Shown here: in pieces, positions 11,692-24,500 of the stretch
How the letters are laid out: every line of letters starts with the position of its first letter
Position numbering within the stretch: position 1 is the stretch's first letter
Assembly (NCBI RefSeq): GCF_026914265.1
Contig: NC_069125.1
Coordinates: 1,363,556-1,427,555 of the forward strand
Direction: 5' to 3'
Length of the DNA: 64,000 nt
DNA from: Mya arenaria
Lineage: Eukaryota; Mollusca; Bivalvia; Myida; Myidae
Translations under genes and position numbers: made by a program
The notes under the pieces: model-generated
The model's input: only the letters and a program-made list of their open reading frames with translations
Database searches by the model: none
Told to the model about the DNA's origin: nothing

Positions 11692-11905
11692 TATGTTCTA
11701 TAGAAGTGAGGTTTTATAATTAGTGCATTTTAAGGTTGCAATGCCAGTTTTATATTAATCATAATTTTTCACATACAAATCCAACATGGCGGCGTATTTG
11801 TAGCGTATTTTCAATTTCATGACGTCAGAGGGTGAAAGTGCGGGGTGATGGTCGAAAATATTGCCCTGGCGTTTTTACTATATGTTCTATAGAAGTGAGG
11901 TATAA
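11692..11905 (+). repeat. Direct repeat pair
   Basis: The word atatgttctatagaagtgag occurs near 11690 and again near 11880, about 190 bp apart, followed by similar tataat sequence. It may mark a partial tandem duplication of a dispersed repeat. Confidence 0.5.
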
Positions 11906-12553
11906 TAAGATGAAATATTGTATGTGTAAAATTGTCCATTACCTTAATTGTTTCTACACAAACTGGGTAAAAAATGGAAAACAATGACGTCGGCATTTAT
12001 TCGACATAATGAAGTATATACAGTAGTGTGAGCATAATGTTAATACTCAAAATGATAAATTTGAAATGAATTGCGAAATAAATGTATAGCCTACCATGAT
12101 CCCTTTAGGTATTCTCAAAGAATTCACTGTAATTTTGTGAGCTCCTCTACAAGGAAATTAACGGCGTAGTGTTTCTTACGATTTCACGATTACTTTTTAA
12201 ACCATGATTGGAAGTATATTACTCGCCAAATTCTTTTGGAATTAAACAAAACCGATCTGGTCGTTATCTCTTTCGTCCTATATATTTTGAGTTATTTTCT
12301 TATTTTATCATTGCAATTGAAGATAAAAGATAAAATATTTGAGGCTAAGGCAAAAATACTCTATTACTTTTTTGAAGAAATGTTTTAGAATGCAATGCCT
12401 CTTCGCTGTGTATAAAAATACATTTGTTAGGTACGACGGTAATCGATAACCAAGCTTTAATATAAGGGAAAAGATCAAATATTTTATCTTAACCTTATAT
12501 TGTTTTTAAAACATAATATATACGAAATACATCGCATGTTCATCTCATTTGAT

Positions 12554-12922
12554 TTAAAGCGACACTCTTATTCTAAATCAATACATACATATCTATAACA
12601 AACATAATTTTTTAGTGATAAACCTTGAACTACTTCCTCGATAATGCATTTATGGAAAATATTAATTTCTGATAGTAGATTGTTAACTGTGTATTCAATA
12701 GCTGAATACGCAAAAAAAGTAAATGATTGGTGAGTGCTAAAAGATTTACTGCGATCTACTATCGTCTAAGTTAGAAATACCGTGTTTTCTGCATCTTTCT
12801 TTTAAACTAAACTTGATATCCTTCTTAAAAACCATTTTGAAATTTATTCATCCTTTCCGGCAAATTAAAACAATTGTATTAATTGTGGTAAATCTTATTT
12901 GAGAGTAAGAGTACATCTTTAA
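12554..12922 (+). mobile_element. MITE family A, copy 2 (uninterrupted)
   Basis: About 369 bp. The left end reads ttaaagcgacactcttattc, and the reverse of the right end reads ttaaagatgtactcttactc, giving imperfect inverted ends of about 20 bp. No open frame of note. It is the reference for the interrupted copy at 1435-2345 and the fragment at 8863-8962. Confidence 0.65.
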
Positions 12923-13029
12923 GTAACGGACAAAAAGGTTTGTTTGAAGATGTATGGAAAAGGAACGCTAAATGACCATTACTGTACAGAGTTATCAAAC
13001 TTTGCGGAGAAGATTGTTAGGGGAAATAC

Positions 13030-15800
13030 GTTATGGAAATCTTTAACTGCCGAGTACGTTAGAGGGGGTCGTCACATGCCGAGCACGTTGAAGAAATCGT
13101 CAACTGCCGAGCACGTTAGAGGGGGTCGTCACATGCCGAGCACGTTAAAGAAATCATCACAGGGAATCGTTTTTTGCCGAGCTCGTTAAGGGAAACATCA
13201 CCGCTGAGCACGTAAGTGGAATCGTTATTTACCGAGCCAATTAGGGAAATCGTCAACTGCCGAGCACGTAAGGGGGGGGGGGGGAATCGTAATTTGCCGA
13301 GCTCGTAAAAGAAATCGTTACTTGACGAGCACGTTAGGGGAATCGCTGTTTACCCAACACGTTAGTGGAATCGTCACATGCCGAGCACGTTAGGGAAATC
13401 GTTATTTGCCGAGCACGTTAGTAGAGTCGTTATTTGCCGAACGTTAGTAGAATCGTTATTTGCCGAGCACGTGAGTAGAGTCGTTATTTGCCGAGCACAT
13501 TAGTAGAGTCGTTATTTGCCGAGCACGTTAGTAGAATCGTTATTTGCCGAGCACGTTAGTAGAATCGTTATTTGCCGAGCACGTTAGTAGAGTCGTTATT
13601 TGCCGAACACGTTAGTAGAATCGTTATTTGCCGAGCACGTTAGTAGAATCGTTATTTGCCGAGCACATTAGTAGAGTCGTTATTTGCCGAGCACGTTAAT
13701 AGAATCGTTTTTTGCCGAGCACGTTAGTGCAATCGTCACATGCCGAGCACGTTAGGAGAATCGTTATTTGCCGAGCACGTTAGTGGAGTCGTTATTTGCC
13801 GAGCACGTTAAAAGAATCGTTTTTTGCCGAGCACGTTAGTGGAATCGACACATGCCGAGCACGTATGGGGAATCTTTATTTGACGAGCACGTTAGATCAC
13901 GTTAGTATAGTCTTTATTTGCCAAACACGTTAATAAAATCGCTATTTGCTGAGCACGTAGTAGAATCTTTATTTGCCGAGCACGTTAGTAGAATAGTTAT
14001 TTGCCGAGCACGTTAGTGGAATCGGTATTTGCCTATCCCGTTATTAGAATCGTTATTTGACGCGCACGTTAGTAGAATCGGTATTTGCCGATCACGTTAG
14101 TAGAATCGTTATTTGCCGAGCACGTTAGTAGAGTCGTTATTTGCCGAGCACGTTAGTAGAATCGTTATTTGCCGAGCACGTTAGGGGTATTGTCACATGC
14201 CGAGCACGTTAGGGGAATCGTTATTTGCCGAGCACGTTAGCGGAATCGTCACATGCCGAGCACGTAAGGGGAATCGTTATTTGCCGAGCACGTTAGAGTA
14301 CGTTAGTAGAATCGTTATTTGCCGATCACGTTAGTAGAATCGTTATTTGGTGAGCACATTAGTAGAAACGTTGTTTGCCGAGCTCTTTAGTAGAATCGCT
14401 ATTTGCTGAACACGTTAGTACAATCTTTTTGGCCGAGCACGTTAGTAGAATCGTTTTTTACCGAGCACGTTAGTAGAATCGTTATATGCCGAGCACGTTA
14501 GTAGAATCGTTATTTGCCGAGCACGTTAGTAGAATCGGTATTTGCTGAGCACGTTAGTAGAATCGTTATTTGCCGAGCACGTTAGTAGAATCGTTATTTG
14601 CCGAGCACTTTAGTAGAATCGTTATTTGCCGATCACGTTCGTAGAATCGTGATTTGCCGAGCACGTTAGTAGAATCGGTATTAGCCGAGCACGTTAGTAG
14701 AATCGTTATTTGCCGAGCACGTTATGAAAATCGTTATTTGCCGAGCACGTAAGTAGAATCGTTATTTACCGAGCACGCTAGTGGAATCGTTATTTGCCGA
14801 GCACGTTAGTGGAATCGTTATTTGCCGAGCACGTTAGTAGAATCGTTATTTGCCGAGCACATTAGTGGAATCGGTATTTGCCGAGCACGTTAGTAGAATC
14901 GGTATTTGCCGAGCACGTTAGTAGAATCGTTATTTGCCGAGCACGTTAGTAGAATCGTTATTTGCCGAGCACATTAGTAGAATCGTTATTTGCCGAGCAC
15001 GTTATGAAAATCGTTATTTGCCGAGCACGTAAGTAGAATCGTTATTTACCGAGCACGTTAGTAGAATCGTTATTTGCCGAGCACATTAGTGGAATCGTTA
15101 TTTGCCGAGCACGTAAGTAGAATCGGTATTTGCCGAACACGTTAGTAGAATCGTTATTTGCCGAGCACCTTAGTAGAATCGTTTTTTGCCGCGCACGTTA
15201 GTAGAATCGGTTTTTGCCGATAACGTTAGTAGAATCGGTATTTGCCGAGCACATTAGTGGAATCGGTATTTGCCGAGCACGGTAGTAGAATCATTATTTG
15301 CCGAGCACGTTAGTGGAATCGTTATTTGCCGAGCACGTTAGTAGAATCGTTATTTACCGAGCACGTTAGTGGAATCATTATTTGCCGAGCACGTTAGTAG
15401 AATCGTTATTTTCCGAGCACGTTAGTGGAATCATTATTTGCCGAGCACGTTAGTAGAATCGTTATTTGCCGAGCACGTTAGTGGAATCATTATTTGCCGA
15501 GCACGTTAGTAGAATCGTTATTTGCCGAGCACGTTAGTGGAATCATTATTTGCCGAGCACGTTAGTAGAATCGTTATTTGCCGAGCACGTTAGTAGAATC
15601 GTTATTTACCGAGCACGTTAGTAGAATCGGTATTTGCCGAGCACGTTAGTAGAATCGTTATTTGCCGAGCACGTTAGTGGAATCGGTATTTGCCGATCAC
15701 GTTTGGGGAGTTATCGGCCACTTTAGAGGAAACGTTAGTTATCGGCCACTTAAGAGGAAACGTTAGTTATCGGCCACTTTAGAGGAATCGTAATTTGCCA
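13030..15800 (+). repeat. 28-bp minisatellite array, about 95 units
   Basis: The consensus 28-mer is gtagaatcgttatttg followed by ccgagcacgtta. Units vary by substitution, with a few length changes. The left end (13030-13200) is most diverged, and the right end (15700-15800) passes into a related 28-bp variant built on ttatcggccact..agagga. Near 15360-15560 a dimer (tgg..cat / tag..cgt variants) repeats four times, showing recent local amplification. It lies upstream of paralogue 1 and downstream of paralogue 2. The period is not a multiple of 3 and no frame persists, so it is non-coding. Confidence 0.95.
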
Positions 15801-17400
15801 GACCCTTGAAAAGTTATTTTCGGAGCACTTGTTTTAAATTGTTTTATACAGAGAACCGATGACAACCCCTGGCGAGCAAATCGCAAACGTTAGCTGTAAG
15901 AATATTCATTGAACCCTTGCAGGGTACACGGAACAACCTGCGTTTGGCGTCTACAATGGTGTACGTAAGACACCATATTATCAGGTAAACAACTAGTGGC
16001 TGCTACATATATTATCACTGCATTAAGCAAACAAACAAAGCGAGAACGATACAGAATTGAGAAATATAAAGTTTATTAATACACATATTTCAAATACAAT
16101 ATAGTAACAAAAGTTAAAACGGAACAAATGGATATAAAACGTTCTTGGTTGGGGGTGGGGGTGGTCACTGTGAACTTCACCGCTTCCACTAATCGAATTT
16201 ATAGATGCAATACACTAACAAATCAGCACTAAAGTAAAGAGATTCTTAATCATTGAGAAGTAAGAATTTATTTTATATAATAAAATATATGTTGCTGCTT
16301 TATGTGTTGGCACTAATGTGAACAGCTCTTGACATTCACCTGATATATAAATGCCATGGATATTCCTAAACGAAACGAAAAGATAACATAATTATATGAA
16401 TATGTCATAGGATGTATTCAATTTGCCATCCGCATAGCTGTCTGGGACAGAGGTAACTAAAGAGCAATAGCTATTATCAGAACTATATCGATCTAACCTG
16501 ACCTCAGATCAGTTCGCTTCCTTAGCCTTACTAGTAAAGGCCGGTAGTAAAATGTTTTTGAATTTTGACCGCCAATCTATTTACCGTTTTATAAAATGGC
16601 ATTGTAATATTAATGATATGCTATCATAAAAGTGCAGTGGTAAGGCTACACGTTTACCGGAAACCGTCAATTAGTGCTTGACATTATATTTATATATTTC
16701 ATGGCAAATGCATAAGGGTCTCTGTCTCATGACATAAATAAATACATTAAAATATATGTGTGTATAAATATAAAGCAATAAATCAATGATCACGTACATG
16801 TTATATATAAGTATACATCAAATAATAAATTCATATGCGTAATTAGTGCATTAAGAAAGACTACCACAAATAATATAATCACCGCAAAGAAAGCTTGGTT
16901 ACACGTGAAGTACAGTTTGATTTGACACAGAAATGTCCAATGATTCGTAGATTCATTATTTTCAATCATTTTTGTTTTATCAATTGAATTATAGCAATTT
17001 AATGTAATTTTTGTTATTTTTTTTTTCGATAAATTTTGTTATTTAATTTAGCGAAAATGAAAAAAATAAATAATGTATCAAAATAAGTATTTTACTTACA
17101 AGTAAATTGGCGACGGGCCAGCAAACCAATGACCGTTGATATATATTGGGAGTCGTGAAATAAAATAAATAATGCCATGCATAATATCACAATAAACAGG
17201 CAAACCGTATCAATAAATGTCAAAAATGTAATACACGATAGTAATATATCACTAGTTATCTCCCCTTGTCCTTAATGAAAGGAGTCGTATATAAGAAAAA
17301 TAAGATTTTAAGTTCCCTTAAAATGATGGACAAAGAGCGAATACAAAATAAAATAAAAATAAAGGAATACTGTAACCACTTGCATCTTGTTTCCATAAAA
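15801..17400. other. AT-rich intergenic sequence
   Basis: No gene, RNA or clear repeat recognised. Several long A/T runs (16960-17060) are present. Confidence 0.5.
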
Positions 17401-17524
17401 AACTTAACTTAGAGTCATATTATTACACTAAGGTGTCGTGCAACAGAAAGGCTACTTCCAGGCTCCGCGAGCCTTATCAATTTCGACCACTGAGAGTTGT
17501 AAAAGTGTTACATCACAGGTACCC

Positions 17525-17852
17525 TCCACATTCAGAACACCTCGGCCATTTTCCATCGAAAACAGCCTCTGATGTATACCGGTGCATTAGTAAAAGTAGT
17601 TTAATGACAATAGCAGTTAATAACTTGTAATATTCCAACATGTATTTTTTGTTATTATTCAAAATGAATCTCAGTGAAGTTTGTTATTGCATAAATAATT
17701 AAGACTGACCTATGAGTAATGGTCTTATGCTTAACTGCTGTATTGAAATTACTACGCGGTCTACTTGCAGCGTAGTAAAGGATTCTTTCATTGTAAACCG
17801 TCCATGTACATCCGATGTTGTTTTCGATGGAAAATGGCCGAGGCGTTCCGAT
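17525..17852. mobile_element. Inverted-repeat element
   Basis: The left arm near 17528 reads cctcggccattttccatcga followed by aaaca and a gatgtata stretch. The right arm near 17808-17850 is its reverse complement with few changes. A third copy of the arm is at 10562-10628. No transposase is seen, so it is a non-autonomous foldback element or two head-to-head copies of a dispersed repeat. Confidence 0.6.
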
Positions 17853-18405
17853 TGGTTCCCACTTAGTGTCTAGATTTCAGAACTGTCTGGTAACTTAGAT
17901 GATATACTATGTGGTTTTCGTATATCCAATACTTATCATTGAAGACAAGGAGTCGATACAGGTGATATTTTACTTTCACAAATGACTTCACATTGGCCGA
18001 AATCGATATGGCGCCCGGAGCTTTGAAGAAGTAATACTGTTGTGTTTAACCAGAATTTATATATTGATAATATCATTAGTTCAAAAACACATATAATGGC
18101 AAGTAGACATATAATCACAATGTTATCCTGATATTCAATATTTGAAAGTATGAGATATCAAGAATTAGTTCTATTAGCAATTAAAGTAAACATTTACAGA
18201 ATTGAGAAGTAAGCATAAATGTTGTTTTTTTCTTAGTCTCTCTTCTGCCATACCATTGCTCGACGGCTGAGTATATAATTGTGACTTACTTAATGGGAGT
18301 TATTTAAGTAAACCATGTGCAAGTGGTAAGAGTGTTTTGTTTTTCAATATGTCCTATTTACCATCTCATAAAATGTTCCTATAAAAAATCATAATTATTG
18401 AAAGG

Positions 18406-18572
18406 TTAATCATTCGTAGCTGCCAGACAAAATATTATAAAAATGCAGGCCAGCGCTGCCAGGAGTAGTGCCACGTGCGGTAGGAATGTATCCATGAGGA
18501 ATGTGAGCAGAGCCAGCGTCCAGGCGGCGTTACGGTCGTCCCCCTCACAGCCGAGAGCGTATAGGCCGCAAC
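18406..18572 (-). CDS. Paralogue 2, terminal exon
   Basis: 167 nt, acceptor gttacag, ending at TAA. Begins CGLYALGCEGDDRNAAW, then a long hydrophobic helix and a short ATND tail. Base composition is GC-richer than the surroundings, as expected of real coding sequence. Confidence 0.75.
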
Positions 18573-21500
18573 CTGTAACAAACAATTTATGCAGCCTGGT
18601 GAGTTTGATAAGCATGTAATAGTTGTTTGTAACCGCAGTATACAAAAACCTTTAGTAAATCAAAGCACTTAAAAGCATAAGCTGTAAAACTCCCATAGGT
18701 GAACGTTTGCTGTTTTTTGACCCCTTTATATCTTGGTAGAATTAGAATGTGTTAAACGAAAATAAAGGCAATTTCTACCTCAGTCGTTCTAAACTTCGCG
18801 TTAATCAAAGTTAGTCATATTTCTTTTGCACCCAAGTTTAACAATAATAGTTTGCAGTAAATTTAACAACATTAAATTCAAGCACATACTCGATGGTATT
18901 CCAGGGGTCATTGATCGAGCCGCCCAAGCTGAGAATCTTTTTTGTAGCAGGTAAGATGTCATTATAAGAAACCCATTTGTATGTTTACGAGCTGTTACAA
19001 GAATTGGTCAATTATGTTAGGTGTTATGCAATGTTAGGCTGTCAATGGCAAATATCGGTTCAAATACAGAACAAAATATTCTCCCTCCCCAGATTACAAG
19101 TATCTCTAATGGCCGCTCGTGTAAGATATGTTCATCCCAAACCGAGGGTAGGGTGTTTGCGGAAATGAGGCTTGTCGAGTTTCCTCAGAAAACCTTGCAC
19201 GAGGGTTTAAATGAACTTGACTTACACGAGCGGCCATAATAAATGCTTTTTCTCCAACTTCAGTCAAACAAAATAGAGTTAAAATGCATTTTTACTACCA
19301 AACTCTTTTGTGCGTTGTGAAAATAAGTCGCGTATAGACATGTGATAATTTGTGGTTGTCATAGATATGCGCGCAGTGATTCAAAATATGTAAATATTCA
19401 TATCGTCATAGCTCTAAGAATTGTGCAACATAATATCTTGAATGCAGCGTAAAAACCTTTTTTGGTTCCATTTTAGGCGATAAATTATTTATTTGGATTA
19501 TAAAAGTTGCCAAAAGACAAGGTTTTAATATTGCTAAAGACGACGGTTATCATGAAGGGAGGTAATTGCGTGATGACAATAAAAAGTAAGTGTATACAGG
19601 CAAGATTATAAGTATCTTCCATGACCGAGAGTTTAAAATAGGTTCATCCCGACCCGAGCGTAGGGTGTTTTGCGGAAACGAGGCTGTGTATGCAGGGCTT
19701 GGTAAACCTCGTTTCCGCAAAACACCCTACGCTCGGGTCGGGAGGAACATATCTTACACGAGCGGCCATGGAAGATACTTATATTCCAGCACGGTCAAAT
19801 ATTTGGATCTACTGATCTGTGTGGGAGAAAAGTAGATCCAAATATTTAGCCATGCTGGAAATCCCTATCTTGCCTACGGGTAAAGATAAAAAAGTACCCG
19901 TATGGAAGTGCTTATTTCACTTCACACAAACTAATTCCAGCGAAAAAGCATATTTTTACTATATTATATTTACTGAGGTAGGTGAAAAAGCATCTAACAT
20001 GGCCGCTCGTATAATAAGATTGGTTCGGTAAATCTCGTTTCGTCAAAAAAAACCTACGCTGGGATGAGTTTACACTCTCGGCCAGGGATATACTTAAAAC
20101 GTGTTCTGTGATATTATCATAAAGTCCCTCTAGTTTTTTTATGGAAGTTTTTCAGCAGTGTGTTAAGTTAACAACGTTGTTAACGGTGCCGTTGTTAACT
20201 TTTAAAGGTGAACTTTTTGATGATGTGCTGATACATTTTAAGTAAAACAAGCAGCTTTATTATATGTCTATCAAATTCATTTTCTGTATCCAACAGTGAA
20301 AATACAGCATGCCGTATTGAAAAATCCGTATCACCATACTGTCGTTTTCTGATTCCGTATCATGCGAGTACCGTTTGTAATCTCGGAACTACTTTCGCGT
20401 TGCTAAAAATAGCGTGACCATAAAAAAACTGGTAAAATCTGTCAACTTTTAAAATAAAAAAATATCTCACTTTACTCACGCTCCAGAAGCATGTCACATA
20501 GCTCTCATGTTATTCAAAGAACCATGAGGATAAGCACGAAGCAGAGAACACTTCCAATCCACAGAGACTTGAATGTATGATGCAGATCCCAACAGCTGCC
20601 CCTGGCTTACTTTAATAGTTGACAAGAGAAGAAACTCACTTCGTCATGAAAACGGTAAACGTCCAGTTCAAACATGAATTAGTCAATTATATAACCCTAG
20701 TGGATTTTTTGATTTTATAGCATGTTAAAATATCGTCGACCAATCATGATTAATAGTTGTATTGTGTCCCATGACGTGATAAGCAGCCAATAAAATGTTA
20801 TATTTTTTTCATTCTCAGGATCAAGACTGATTTTACCCAGCTGAGGCCACAGACAACTATTAAAGTAAGCCAGGGGCAGCTGTTGGGATCTGCATCATAC
20901 ATTCAAGTCTCTGTGTTCCAATCAATCTAGACAGCTACACATGTACATGTTGTTTGCGATTTCGAAATATATAAATTGTTGCATTATCCATGTTCATAAT
21001 TATAATGTTATTAATAAGGTGATTTCATATTGGCCTAGTTATTTGTCCGAGGTTAGCAGTATTTGCTTGAGCCCGACCATGTTGGTCGAATACCTTAAAA
21101 CAAAGCACGTCCAGCAAGACAGGACGAGGAGACAAATGAAATAGATGAAGAGAAATAGACTTTAAGTTACGGTTAAAGGTTGTACGTATGTACTAAAAAA
21201 AGACAAAACAAAGTGTAAGTACATACAAACAAGCTTTAACTTTTATAGCGGTCTGCATTCACAAGCGAATTTAGAGGGGGCGCACCCGGCGCGCGCCCCC
21301 TCTTAAATCGTCAAAGTTTACTTTTTCAATATGGGAGAGAATAAAGTTTTATAACATGCTCAAAATGTTACAATGGTCTTAAGGTAGTAACCCCAAACCC
21401 ACATGCAAATACATGTATTTTATGCAATATATTTTCGGTTCTTCGGAAGGAGCGCATGTCAAAGGATTGCGCACCTAAGTTATGCCCCCTCTAACGCCAG

Positions 21501-24500
21501 CTTCTGTTCTGGACCGCCCCTGGCATTTGTAAGGGTTAAGTACCTACTAAATGGGTCAGCTACTGTATACATCTATCGCTTCCCGTATTTTAAACCAATA
21601 ACAGCTGGCTGCTAATTGATTATAATCAATGTATTGGAAAATTGAAAATTGTGGTTCAGATAATCATGCAAATGAGGAAACTATTTAGATAAATCCCGAA
21701 ATTCTTCATTATACTCTAAATCAAACAATCAGTCAATCAATAAATTGATAAATCTATTGACCTTTTAAATGATTCTATATAATGAAGTAATAAATGAAAA
21801 TAGCCAGCTAGACAACTAATCAGTCGGTTAGTTTTTCATGTATTTATTTCAGTATGAAATCGATCCTATTATTTATGCTCTTACTTTATGCATACATTTA
21901 GAAAAAAATAAGGTAAGTCAGTAGATATCCGTCTTATTTCAAATCGGCTGGGTGTGATAATCACATGCCTTTAGAATTAGGTGAACATCACAGGCGGATC
22001 CAGGATTTGACGTTAGAGGGGGGGGGGGGGGGGGGGGTAACTTATGAGTTTATCCTTTTGACATGCGCCCCTCGCTCGGAATAGAAATTATTAGGTTTAA
22101 ATGATGGCAGGGGGTTTAAGGGAACTCCCCCACGAACATTTTAACACTTTCTAGTCCGGAATGGTGTATTATGTGCGTATTTGATACTTTTATTCTCCTA
22201 TATTGAAATAAAAAGTAACCTTGAGCGATTTAAGGAAGCCCCCCCCCCCTCCCTCTGGACCCGCTAGTGGAAATGATGTCATAAAGGTTAAATAGAAACA
22301 GACAAATAGCTTTAGATTAAATTGATAACGATGCTGTAAAGCAAAACGTGAACCGACTCTTGAACTTAGGATATCCTTAAAAAATAGTTTGTGTGCGGTT
22401 ACCCTACCAACTAAGTTAAATCGACCCGACTGACAAAATGGCCATCAGCCGTTGTCTTCTAAGGGTCAATATAGCCGAAAGGTCAATTGAACAGAAAAAA
22501 TAACTAAAGAAAATAAATTCCTACCCACTCCCAAACTGGTTGGTAGGGTATCCGCACACGACCCATGTTTATCCCTACCCACTCCCAAACTGGTTTGTAG
22601 GGTATCCGCACACGACCCATGTTTATCCCTACCCACTCCCAAACTGGTTGGTAGGGTATCCGCACACGACCCATGTTTATCCCTACCCACTCCCAAACTG
22701 GTTGGTAGGGTATCCGCACATAACCCATGTTTATCCCTACCCACTCCCAAACTGGTTGGTAGGGTATCCGCACACGACCCATGTTTATCCCTACCCACTC
22801 CCAAACTGGTTGGTAGGGTATCCGCACACGACCCATGTTTATCCCTACCCACTCCCAAACTGGTTGGTAGGGTATCCGCACACAACCCATGTTTATCCCT
22901 ACCCACTTCCAAACTGGTTGGTAGGGTATCCGCACACGACCCATGTTTATCCCTACCCACTCCCAAACTGGTTGGTAGGGTATCCGCACACGACCCATGT
23001 TTATCCCTACCCACTCCCAAACTGGTTGGTAGGGTATCCGCACACAACCCATGTTTTAATACTAGCCTCACCTATACAAAACCAGATAACGGAGATAATC
23101 AGATCGACCACTAGGTAGATGTGGTAGAGTTGTTTTGTCTGGCCCTCAACCGGAGCGTCCCGGTTGTGCAGGTACAAGACCACCGCCCAGAATATGCTCT
23201 CCTTGGCGGCTTTGACCAAACAATAGGTGCCACTTACGGCACAACTTCCAGCCAGAGTGATAACAGCAGCCAATCCTGGACATCAATGAAGATTATTATG
23301 CAACTTATTTGACGAAAAAAGTATTATTAGTACAGAAACATATACCGACGCTATTTTTAAATGTTGTTTACGTGGAAGACAAACCCACAAAATTTCGAAA
23401 TGGCAAAATAAGCATCAACTGCGAAAGATACAGATGTCGTAAGCGATGTGATACATCAGTATGTAAGATTCAATGCGTTGTACAAAACGATATCAATTTT
23501 AGGTTAAGTTTTGACAATTTTTAATTTTTTTTGGATTTGTATCATTTGGTGGCTAGTGCCTTTAAAGCAGCAGTCTCACAGATTAACCATATTTACATTT
23601 TTTTTTTTTTTAAATTTGTCTTGGAAAGAGCATTTTTTTACGTAAATATCTGCAAACCAATGATATGAGATTTCTGACAAAAAAATCAGATCGCAGATTT
23701 TCATATTTCCGTTCGAAAATTAATGTTTTATGGCTTAAACCGTTACTAACGGTTTAAGAAAAATGCATAAAACATCAAATTTTGTCAGCAGTCTTAAACA
23801 ACTGGTTTCCATTGATTTTCGCAAAAATTGGCTCGTTCCAAGACAAAAAATAAAAAAGTCGTCAAAACGTTCAATCTGTGAGAGTGCAGCTTTAAACTCA
23901 ACTGCAACTTGTACACGCCGTGTTTCAAAACATCTCTATTATTTGTGACGTACACAAGCACATGCTGTAGACAAAATAACGAACAAAGAAAAGCGCCAAA
24001 TACAATCATAAGATATACTGGACATAGTATGTGTTCGTATGTAACTAGGTCCGTCCTGCCAGAAATCAAGGTACTTAATTATTCGGCTTACTTACCTATG
24101 ATCCAACGCCACACGGTCAATGCGATTCCATAGCCTGTTATCAGCTTAGCGCCTACAATGTTTCAGTTATATTAGCTGTCAACATTATATTTTGTCTAAT
24201 GATACGGCAGTATTTCTATAAAATTTACATACATTTTTTTCAGTTTATCAGCAGTAAGCCGTTATTGATTTTAATCAGGTGAAGCAGAAGATGTAAACAG
24301 TGGCTGTCCCAGTAAGTGAGTAGTTTTCACAATATGAAGTAGACCACATAAAACTTAGAGTGTTATGCACCAGTCAATTGTTGCCACGCCCCCCCCCCCC
24401 CCCAGGTCCGAGGGTATACCGGGGATAGCCGGGGAAATGGGCCGTGTTTTTACCTTCCAGGTGGTCCCGCAGTGCCGGGTGAATGCGGTGGTTTTGTCTT

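Noticed and set aside
13030-15800. Regular 28-bp repeats resembling a CRISPR array
   Set aside because: The whole 28-bp unit is repeated head to tail with no unique spacers, and the host is clearly eukaryotic.
17433-17630. 65-codon plus-strand frame
   Set aside because: Overlaps the inverted-repeat element at 17525-17852.
22466-23118. Open frames of 182-201 codons on both strands
   Set aside because: They are caused by the 54-bp repeat, whose length is a multiple of 3, so open frames repeat without selection.
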